7,703 nt of DNA from Planctomycetota bacterium (GTDB lineage Bacteria > Planctomycetota > UBA1135), in the NCBI GenBank assembly GCA_027623585.1, contig JAQBVK010000111.1:1-7703 (forward strand), read 5' to 3'. The notes beneath the pieces are model-generated. The model did no database searches. It was not told the origin of the DNA and was given only the letters and a program-made list of their open reading frames with translations. How positions within the stretch are numbered: position 1 is the first letter of the stretch; every line of letters begins with the position of its first letter. Position numbers and translations under genes: made by a program. This document shows, one piece after another, positions 1 to 5,044 of this stretch.

Positions 1-6
1 ACCCGG

Positions 7-12
7 CTCCTT
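7..12 (-). promoter_or_regulatory. AAGGAG, probable ribosome-binding site of a gene beyond the window edge
   Basis: The minus strand reads AAGGAG at 12-7, followed by only six bases (CCGGGT) before the window ends. This is the best Shine-Dalgarno match seen on the coding strand and the spacing would put a start codon at or just past the edge. It suggests that another minus-strand gene follows prmC by about 65 bases. The gene itself cannot be seen. Confidence 0.4.
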
Positions 13-16
13 GACC

Positions 17-39
17 CCGGCCGCGAATCCACGCGCCGG
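17..39 (-). repeat. Bulged inverted repeat downstream of prmC
   Basis: Reading the plus strand, CCGG (17-20) and CGCG (22-25) pair with CGCG (32-35) and CCGG (36-39), with C21 bulged and a 6-base loop at 26-31. The 8-bp stem ends four bases before an AAGGAG on the minus strand. It may be part of the leader of the next gene or a second half of a termination region. High GC content makes chance occurrence possible. Confidence 0.35.
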
Positions 40-53
40 AACGAAAGCACTTA

Positions 54-81
54 TTCAGCGCTGCCCTAAGGCAACGCTGAA
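54..81 (-). terminator. Hairpin across the prmC stop codon, possible terminator
   Basis: In the mRNA the arms are TTCAGCGTTGCC (81-70) and GGCAGCGCTGAA (65-54), joined by the 4-base loop TTAG (69-66). Eleven Watson-Crick pairs and one G-U pair form a 12-bp stem, and the loop holds the prmC stop codon TAG. The bases after it are TAAGTGCTTTCG, so there is no proper U-tract. This is a strong RNA structure seen directly; its use as a terminator or 3'-end stabiliser is inferred. Confidence 0.5.
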
Positions 82-941
82 CCGCGTGTTCGAAACGCGA
101 GCGCGCGTTCGATGCCGCTGAGATCGCGGCGTCTTCCGCACTCCTCCCACTCCAGTGCGTCCGCCAGAGTGGCCAATTCGGAGGCGCGCCCGGCGCCGAT
201 CTCGAAGACCAGAATTCCGCCCGGTGCCAGCGCGGTTCGCGCCGCGCTAAGAATGCGGCGATAGGCGTGCATGGAATCCCGCGCGGGCGTGAACAGCGCC
301 GCGTGAGGTTCGTGCTCCGCGACGCCGCGTCCGAGTTCTTCACCTGGCACCACGTAGGGCGGATTCGACACGATCAACTCGAAGGGGCCGGGAACCCCAT
401 CGAGCCAGTCGGCCTGCGCAAAGCTGCTGCGAACTTCGAGCGCCAGCCGCAGCGCGTTCGAGCGCGCCAAATCGAGCGCCGGAAGGCTGCGATCCACGCC
501 GATGCCACGCCATGCGGCGCGCAGATGGAGAAGGGTTAGCAAGAGACAACCGGACCCGGTGCCGAGATCTGCGATCCGCGCCGGCCGCTGCGGATGCATC
601 AGGCTCAGCGCGAGCTCCACCACCGCTTCACTGTCGGCGCGCGGAATCAACGCGCGCGCATCGCACAGGAACTCCAAGCCATGGAAGCCGGTGCTTCCCT
701 CCAAGTAGGCCAGTGGCTCCCCCGCGGTGAAGCGAACCAGCCAAGCCTGAAACCGCGCGAGTGCGGCGATGGGCGCCGCCTCGCCATGCCGCAGCGCGAG
801 CATGGCCCGGCCTTCGCCACTCGCGCGGCACCACAGCAACTCCGCGTCGGCGCGAGCGTCTTCGAAACCCGCTGCGGAGAGGGTCTCCGCAGCGTGGCGC
901 ACCCAGGCGGCACGGTCCCCCGCGCCGTCCCGAGGGATCAC
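66..941 (-). CDS. prmC: Release factor glutamine methyltransferase PrmC (HemK)
   Basis: PrmC uses S-adenosylmethionine to N5-methylate the glutamine of the GGQ motif in RF1 and RF2, raising termination efficiency. The 291-residue product has an N-terminal helical release-factor-binding domain (about 10-75), the linker motif PLAYLEGSTGFHGLEF (76-91), ALIPRADSE (97-105, family LIPRPETE), the SAM-binding IADLGTGSGCLLL (123-135), GVD (148-150) and the catalytic NPPY (193-196), then GGILVFEIGAG (241-251). Length is close to E. coli PrmC (277). The start is GTG at 941, overlapping the previous gene's TGA by four bases, with only weak purine-rich GAGAAGAA before it. The stop is TAG and falls in the loop of a 12-bp hairpin. 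prfA and prmC usually touch; here a membrane protein gene lies between them. Confidence 0.97.
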   Translation of the reverse strand: MIPRDGAGDRAAWVRHAAETLSAAGFEDARADAELLWCRASGEGRAMLALRHGEAAPIAALARFQAWLVRFTAGEPLAYLEGSTGFHGLEFLCDARALIPRADSEAVVELALSLMHPQRPARIADLGTGSGCLLLTLLHLRAAWRGIGVDRSLPALDLARSNALRLALEVRSSFAQADWLDGVPGPFELIVSNPPYVVPGEELGRGVAEHEPHAALFTPARDSMHAYRRILSAARTALAPGGILVFEIGAGRASELATLADALEWEECGRRRDLSGIERALAFRTRGSALP

Positions 942-1894
942 TTCTTCTCGGCGCGCGCAGCCTTACGCGCGGCAACTTCTTCGTTCTTGCGCTGCTTCTG
1001 CGCCTCGACGCCCTTCAGCGTGCCTTGCACCACGCCCGCCAGACTCCAGATGCTGGCGCCGATCACCAGCAACACCGGCAGTCCGTATTGAACGAAATCC
1101 AGTTCGTCGGCGCCCGGCCACCAGCCGCCGACGTCGAGCATGCCTTCTTCATTGCCCTTGACCAGGCGCACGATGCCGAAAAGGCCGAGTAGTAGCCCGT
1201 CCACCGGAACGAAGATCAGCGACATGCCCATCAGGCCCCCCGAGACGGCGGGCATCGCCCAGGTCCGGCCCATGCCGATCCACGCCGCTGCGATGCCGAG
1301 CACCGCGCACACCATCAGGATGACGCCGAGAACGGTGTCTGAACCGCGCGCCTCATCGGTCCACGGCAGCATCGTGCCGGCCGCAACCAACAAGTTGCCG
1401 AGCAGCAGTTTCGAGAACTGCGGATCCGCCGGCGCAGCTGGCGGCGCGGGCGGCAATTTGGCGTCCGCCTTCTTCGCCATGTTCGGCATCACCAGCGCAT
1501 AGAGACCGCCGAGGATCGCAAAGCCCGGTCCGACGTAGATGCCTTCGCCCATGCCGAGCGCGATGCCCAAGCCGCCGGCGACGATCGCCACCAACGCCCC
1601 GATCGGCTTGTGCGGAGCGAAGATCGGTTGCACGTGCCCGAGCCCGTTGCATAGCACTTCGAAGGCGAGGAACGCGGCCGCCGCGGCTTGCACCACGGCG
1701 AACTTCTCCGGATAGGAGCCGAGCAATCCGCCCAATGCGATCAGCAGGCCCACGCTGCCGCTCGCGGTGGCCGCGCGCATCGGCGTAGGGCCGGCTTGCG
1801 TGGGCGTCATCGGATTCACCGGCGCGGGCGTCGGAGGAGTGACGACCTTGAAATCGCTGCCCAACGACAGCACGTCCTGTTGCTTATTTTCCAT
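938..1894 (-). CDS. Unrecognised multi-pass membrane protein
   Basis: I do not recognise this 318-residue protein. Residues 1-45 form a soluble, Pro/Thr-rich N-terminus without a clear signal peptide. About eight hydrophobic segments follow, at roughly 47-60, 65-86, 97-115, 119-137, 162-178, 187-207, 213-246 (one long or two short) and 267-290. A soluble Lys/Pro/Ala-rich linker (140-160) separates two membrane halves. The C-terminal tail (292-318) is strongly charged, Lys/Arg/Glu-rich and probably a cytoplasmic helix. LLLGNLLVAAGTMLPW and GGWWPGADELDF stand out, but no catalytic or transporter motif is visible. The halves may be a loose duplication. The ATG at 1894 lies 44 bases after prfA with no clear Shine-Dalgarno. 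The stop TGA overlaps the GTG start of prmC in GTGA, which implies translational coupling. This is inference: expression is tied to prfA-prmC, but function is unknown. Confidence 0.9.
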   Translation of the reverse strand: MENKQQDVLSLGSDFKVVTPPTPAPVNPMTPTQAGPTPMRAATASGSVGLLIALGGLLGSYPEKFAVVQAAAAAFLAFEVLCNGLGHVQPIFAPHKPIGALVAIVAGGLGIALGMGEGIYVGPGFAILGGLYALVMPNMAKKADAKLPPAPPAAPADPQFSKLLLGNLLVAAGTMLPWTDEARGSDTVLGVILMVCAVLGIAAAWIGMGRTWAMPAVSGGLMGMSLIFVPVDGLLLGLFGIVRLVKGNEEGMLDVGGWWPGADELDFVQYGLPVLLVIGASIWSLAGVVQGTLKGVEAQKQRKNEEVAARKAARAEKK

Positions 1895-1938
1895 GAGCTG
1901 GAATGCGGGATGAATGGCGCCCGGGGTCGGACTCCGGA

Positions 1939-3012
1939 TCAGAGAGAAGCCAGTTTGGCCTCCCGGTCCGCGGCCAGCAAGGCCGCGAACAAATCGTCCA
2001 GATTGCCTTCGAGGACTTTCTCGAGGCTGAAGTTCTGGTTGATGCGGTGGTCGGAGACGCGATTTTGCGGCCAGTTGTAGGTGCGAATCCGCTCGCTGCG
2101 GTCTCCGGAACCTACCTGAGTGCGTCTCAAGTCCCGACGCGCATCTTCGCGTTTCTGCCGTTCACGCTCGTAGAGGCGCGAGCGCAGCAGTTGCAGCGCG
2201 CGCTCTCGGTTACGGAGTTGGGACTTGTCCTCCTGGCACTTCACCATCAAGCCGGTCGGAATGTGCACCACACGCACCGCCGACTCGGTCTTGTTGACGC
2301 TCTGGCCGCCGGGACCGCCCGCCCGCATGGCCGTGATCTCCAGATCTTCCGGCTTCAATTCGATGTCCACGGCCTCGGCCTCGGGCATCACGGCGACGGT
2401 GGCCGCAGAAGTGTGGATGCGGCCTTGGGTCTCGGTGGCAGGCACGCGCTGCACGCGATGCCCGCCGGACTCCCAACGCATGAAGCGAAACACATCATCT
2501 CCGCTCAGCTTGAACACCATCTCGCGCAAGCCGCCCATCTCGGACGGGTTCGAGTCCATCACTTCCACCTTCCAGCCTTGCAGGGCGGCGTAGCGTTGAT
2601 AAATGCGCGCGAGGTCGGCGGCAAAAAGCGCGGCTTCTTCGCCGCCGGTGCCAGCGCGAATCTCCACGATGGCCGGACGGTTTGCATCCGGATCTTCTTC
2701 CAGCAAGCGGTCGAGCAGTCCGGCTTCGAGGGCCGCGTCCTCCCGCTCCAAGCCGGGAATTTCCTCCTCAGCGAGGCCCGCCATCTCGGCGTCGGTTCCG
2801 TCGACGAGTTCGCGCGCTTCCGCCAGACTGGCGCGCACCTTGACCCAGCGCGCCCACGGATCGAGCACCTTGCCGATCGCGCCGAGCTCGCGCAATAACT
2901 CCCCATAGCCGGATTTGCCGGCGCGGCCCGGTTGTTCCACCTCCGCTTCGATGACGCGTTTGCGCTCTTCGAATGCCTCGACCCTTCGCCGCAGCAGGTC
3001 TTGGAGATCCAT
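1939..3012 (-). CDS. prfA: Peptide chain release factor 1 (RF1)
   Basis: RF1 recognises UAA and UAG in the ribosomal A site and triggers peptide release. The 357-residue product has a helical N-terminal domain (about 1-105), RAGTGGEEAALFA (119-131), the stop-codon-reading tripeptide PAT (191-193) within HRVQRVPATETQGRIHTSA, and the catalytic GGQ (235-237) within AGGPGGQSVNKTESAVRV. PAT rather than the RF2 SPF identifies RF1, and the length is close to E. coli RF1 (360). SGDRSERIRTYNWPQNRVSDHRI (302-324) is typical. Gln237 is the residue PrmC methylates, and prmC lies one gene downstream. The ATG at 3012 has AGGAG at 3028-3024, unusually far (11 bases) and in the loop of an 11-bp hairpin. The gene's own stop is TGA, which RF1 does not read. 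Confidence 0.98.
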   Translation of the reverse strand: MDLQDLLRRRVEAFEERKRVIEAEVEQPGRAGKSGYGELLRELGAIGKVLDPWARWVKVRASLAEARELVDGTDAEMAGLAEEEIPGLEREDAALEAGLLDRLLEEDPDANRPAIVEIRAGTGGEEAALFAADLARIYQRYAALQGWKVEVMDSNPSEMGGLREMVFKLSGDDVFRFMRWESGGHRVQRVPATETQGRIHTSAATVAVMPEAEAVDIELKPEDLEITAMRAGGPGGQSVNKTESAVRVVHIPTGLMVKCQEDKSQLRNRERALQLLRSRLYERERQKREDARRDLRRTQVGSGDRSERIRTYNWPQNRVSDHRINQNFSLEKVLEGNLDDLFAALLAADREAKLASL

Positions 3013-3013
3013 G

Positions 3014-3040
3014 GGCTGCAGCGCTCCTGGCGCCGCAGCC
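3014..3040 (-). promoter_or_regulatory. rpmE-prfA intercistronic hairpin holding the prfA ribosome-binding site
   Basis: In the mRNA the arm GGCTGCGGCGC is read as G3040 plus GCTGCGGCGC (3039-3030), and pairs with GCGCTGCAGC (3024-3015) plus C3014. The loop is CAGGA (3029-3025). There are ten Watson-Crick pairs and one G-U pair (3034/3020). The stem starts at the last base of the rpmE stop codon and ends one base before the prfA ATG, so it fills the gap. The only Shine-Dalgarno, AGGAG (3028-3024), has four bases in the loop and one paired. The linear spacing of 11 bases to the ATG is long. It may control prfA translation, mark an RNA end or attenuate transcription; which is not shown. Confidence 0.5.
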
Positions 3041-3243
3041 TAAGGCTTGCGCGCGTAGCGCTTCTGGAAGCGATCCACGCGCCCGGCGGTGTCGATCAGC
3101 TTTTGCGAACCGGTGTAGAACGGATGGCAGACCGAGCAGATCTCAACGTGGATCTGCTTGATCGTGGCGCGTGAGGTGAACTCCGAGCCGCAGCCACACT
3201 TGACGTGGCAGTCGACGTAGTTCGGGTGGATGCCTTCCTTCAT
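3040..3243 (-). CDS. rpmE: 50S ribosomal protein L31, zinc-binding type
   Basis: L31 is a large-subunit protein that bridges the subunits near the central protuberance. The ATG at 3243 gives 67 residues starting MKEGIHPNY, matching the MKxxIHPxY start of the family (E. coli L31 has 70). The frame is open to an ATG at 3282, two bases after the maf stop, but that would add 13 residues with no family resemblance. Cys16 and Cys18 (CGC) and Cys36 and Cys39 (CSVC) are the four zinc ligands, so this is the C+ form normally used when zinc is sufficient; Cys12 is an extra cysteine. HPFYTG (40-45) and GRVDRFQKRY are typical. A 6-bp inverted repeat (3252-3267) sits just upstream of the start. The stop is TAG, 27 bases before prfA. 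The rpmE-prfA order is widely conserved. Confidence 0.96.
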   Translation of the reverse strand: MKEGIHPNYVDCHVKCGCGSEFTSRATIKQIHVEICSVCHPFYTGSQKLIDTAGRVDRFQKRYARKP

Positions 3244-3251
3244 GACTCTTG

Positions 3252-3267
3252 CCGGCGCAGTCGCCGG
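3252..3267 (-). promoter_or_regulatory. 6-bp GC hairpin in the maf-rpmE gap, upstream of rpmE
   Basis: CCGGCG (3252-3257) and CGCCGG (3262-3267) form a perfect 6-bp stem with a 4-base loop, eight bases upstream of the rpmE ATG. Structured leaders for L31 are known in several other phyla, but I see no match to any of them, so a regulatory role is speculative. It has no U-tract. Confidence 0.3.
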
Positions 3268-3283
3268 AATCGGGCCGAGCATT

Positions 3284-3853
3284 CTATCGCGCCGCTGCGG
3301 CCTCCGCCAGAAGCAGGCGAATCAACTCTGGATCGAATCCGATGACTGTGCCCATGCGCCCCGACTCGAGGCGGGCCCAGCGCCCGGCCCAGCCCTGAAT
3401 GCCATAGGCGCCAGCCTTGTCCTTCCACTCCGACCCGTCGAGATAGGCCTGCAGTTCGATTTCCGGCAGCGCGTCGAAACGAACCCGGGCGCGCTCGCCT
3501 CGAGCGTATTCTCGACCGTCTGGAGCAAGCAGCAGAGTGCCGGTCCAGACCTCGTGCGCCCTGCCGGAGAGGGAGTGCAACATGCGCTCGGCATCAGCGC
3601 GGTTGAGCGGTTTGGGAAGGAAGGCTGCGTCGCGGACGACCAAGGTGTCCCCGGCGAGCACGAAGGCGTCTGGTCGTTGCGCCGCAACTTCACGCGCTTT
3701 GAAACGGGCGTGGCTCAGGACTCGAGTCGCGGGATCCTCCCCCAGCGCCGGCCCGTCGTGTTCCGCCGGCAACACCTCGAAGGGGACGCCGACTTCTTCG
3801 AGCGCCGCTCGCCGCCGCGGCGACGAGCTGGCCAGAACGAGTGGAGCAATCAC
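3284..3853 (-). CDS. maf: Maf family nucleoside triphosphate pyrophosphatase
   Basis: Maf proteins hydrolyse non-canonical or excess nucleoside triphosphates to monophosphate and pyrophosphate in the cytoplasm, and have been linked to septum formation. The 189-residue product has LASSSPRR (7-14), AGDTLVV (67-73, the family usually GADT), LPKPLNRADAERML (79-92), LSGRAHEVWTG (95-105) and DKAGAYGIQG (145-154). The last motif places it with the dTTP/UTP-type (YhdE-like) members rather than YceF-like m7GTP enzymes. Near the end the family's GSxxNVxGLP is GRMGTVIGFD, so the usual Asn and Pro are absent. The start is GTG at 3853, six bases after the preceding TAG, and no good Shine-Dalgarno is visible. 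No in-frame start further downstream keeps the essential LASSSPRR motif. The stop is TAG. Coupling to the upstream gene is likely given the spacing. Confidence 0.96.
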   Translation of the reverse strand: MIAPLVLASSSPRRRAALEEVGVPFEVLPAEHDGPALGEDPATRVLSHARFKAREVAAQRPDAFVLAGDTLVVRDAAFLPKPLNRADAERMLHSLSGRAHEVWTGTLLLAPDGREYARGERARVRFDALPEIELQAYLDGSEWKDKAGAYGIQGWAGRWARLESGRMGTVIGFDPELIRLLLAEAAAAR

Positions 3854-3859
3854 GCGGCG

Positions 3860-4684
3860 CTACTTCGTAGCCTTCGCGCTCTTGTGCGAGGCTCGCTTGC
3901 CCGCCGCACCCTTCGCGGGCGCAGGATTCGCCAAGGGATGCGAATATCCTGCTTCCTCGAGGTATTTATTCAATCCTTCCGCACCGAGCGTCGAGCGGCC
4001 TTTGTAGATCGCGATCAGCGCATCGGTGCGCTTGCACTTGGTCGGCTTTGAAACCGGCAGCAAGGCGGCGATCGAGCAGAGAGTGAGATACGTTTGATAG
4101 CGCACTTTCTCCCCCATCAAAGGATCCACGAGTTCGCGGACCGCGGCTTCCTTCGGATTCGCGGCCACAAGCCCCATGCGTCCAAGCAGGCGCTTGATCG
4201 CAGGCGTCAAAGGCACTTTGTCGCCATCGGGTTCGGTCGGATCCAGGGCGTCGATGTCGAGAGCGAAGGAACAATGATCCGGCGCCATGCCGACGGCGAC
4301 CAGCAGCTTGCCGCGCCGCTCCGTGCTGGCGTCGTAGAGCCAGTCCAGTTCGAGGTGGTTCTGGAGACCGAACACGCGCCGGAGGAATTCCTGCGCCAGC
4401 GAAGCTCGCGCCGTGGCTTCCCCGATGCGCGCTTCAGCGAGTGAGTCCTGGACTTCGAATTGGCGCGCCACGCGCACTTCATTCCAATGCGCGAAATCGG
4501 TGCGCAGGGTCTTGACGCTGCGCTCCGCGACGGCGAAGGAGCCGTGCTCGCCCTGCAGGACGAACGCCATCAAGCGCTCGAGCGCAGTCGTGCCTTCGGT
4601 AAGGGGTGAGACCAGAAATGCCTTACCCTCGACTCGGTGCAGAAATGCGCCGAGATCCTCCGCGGAGGCTCGTGCTTTGGCCAT
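3860..4684 (-). CDS. HhH-GPD/endonuclease III-like protein, apparent catalytically inactive form
   Basis: No family name can be given with certainty. The 274-residue product resembles, by eye, the endonuclease III/HhH-GPD base-excision fold: LERLMAFVLQ (35-44), a DFAHWNEVRV segment (63-72) of the kind seen in bacterial HhH-GPD proteins, a hairpin-like LLVAVGMAPDHC (127-138), PLTPAIKRLLGRMGLV (158-173) and a C-terminal KPTKC (213-217). Against the family pattern GVGxKTA, the catalytic Lys position is Asp136. Against PVDTHVxRVxxRLGL, the catalytic Asp position is Thr160 and the His is Ala162. Of the four iron-sulfur cysteines only Cys217 appears kept. The last 30 or so residues form a Lys/Ala/Pro-rich tail. 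If the alignment holds, it should not be a glycosylase or lyase and may be a DNA- or RNA-binding protein. The ATG at 4684 is 9 bases after rpsP, without a clear ribosome-binding site, and the stop TAG is 6 bases before maf, suggesting operon expression. It could instead be an unrelated helical protein. Confidence 0.85.
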   Translation of the reverse strand: MAKARASAEDLGAFLHRVEGKAFLVSPLTEGTTALERLMAFVLQGEHGSFAVAERSVKTLRTDFAHWNEVRVARQFEVQDSLAEARIGEATARASLAQEFLRRVFGLQNHLELDWLYDASTERRGKLLVAVGMAPDHCSFALDIDALDPTEPDGDKVPLTPAIKRLLGRMGLVAANPKEAAVRELVDPLMGEKVRYQTYLTLCSIAALLPVSKPTKCKRTDALIAIYKGRSTLGAEGLNKYLEEAGYSHPLANPAPAKGAAGKRASHKSAKATK

Positions 4685-4693
4685 GCGCGCCGC

Positions 4694-5008
4694 CTATTGG
4701 GCGGTGGCCCGGGCGGCCGCTTTCGCGCGTCGCCGAGCGGAACGGGGCTTCAGGTACGGCACCTCGATGCCGCGCTCAGCCAGCAGGGATGCAACGGTCT
4801 CAGACGGCTGAGCGCCGACGGAGATCCAGTAGCGTGCGCGATCTTCGTTGAGATCGAACTTCTTGCCGGGCGCGGGATCGACCGGGTCGTAGTGGCCGAT
4901 CTCTTCGATCGGCGCACCGTCTCGGCGGTCACGCTCGTTGAAGACGCAAATGCGGTAGAACGGCCGATTGCGGCGGCCAAGGCGCTTAAGACGGAGGGCG
5001 ACTGCCAT
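4694..5008 (-). CDS. rpsP: 30S ribosomal protein S16
   Basis: S16 is a small-subunit protein that binds 16S rRNA and helps 30S assembly. The 104-residue product begins MAVALRLKRLGRRNRPFYRI, the signature S16 N-terminus, followed by IEEIGHYDP (34-42) and ARYWISVGAQPSETVASLL (58-76). A basic, alanine-rich tail (about 87-104) makes it longer than the roughly 82-residue E. coli protein; such tails are common in the family. The start is fixed by homology. No Shine-Dalgarno is visible: the five mRNA bases directly before the ATG are CCTCC. The gene lies 36 bases after ffh and 9 before the next gene, so cotranscription is likely. The stop is TAG. In many bacteria rpsP is followed by rimM and trmD; neither is present here. 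Confidence 0.97.
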   Translation of the reverse strand: MAVALRLKRLGRRNRPFYRICVFNERDRRDGAPIEEIGHYDPVDPAPGKKFDLNEDRARYWISVGAQPSETVASLLAERGIEVPYLKPRSARRRAKAAARATAQ

Positions 5009-5044
5009 GGAGGCGAATGATGTGGGCGCGTGCGAAGTTTCGCT

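Noticed and set aside
594..1091. Plus-strand open frame spanning the prmC/membrane-protein junction
   Set aside because: It is antisense to clear PrmC motifs, and the translated product has no family signal.
1895..1938. Promoter, hairpin or attachment site in the prfA-membrane gene gap
   Set aside because: Only 3-4 bp complementarities (CCGG/CCGG) and no -10 or -35 boxes were found in the 44 bases.
1903..2898. Plus-strand open frame of 331 codons opposite prfA
   Set aside because: It is a mirror of the RF1 coding sequence with no recognisable domain and no independent start signals.
3244..3282. N-terminal extension of L31 to the ATG at 3282
   Set aside because: It would add 13 non-conserved residues; the family starts at MKxxIHP and the length matches from 3243.
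3230..4051. Plus-strand open frame of 273 codons opposite maf and the HhH-like gene
   Set aside because: It crosses three real minus-strand genes and their junctions. Composition is arginine-rich and low in informative motifs.
5032..5043. GCGA/TCGC hairpin after the ffh stop as a terminator
   Set aside because: The stem is only four pairs with no U-tract, and rpsP follows within 36 bases. It is kept only as part of the junction pattern.
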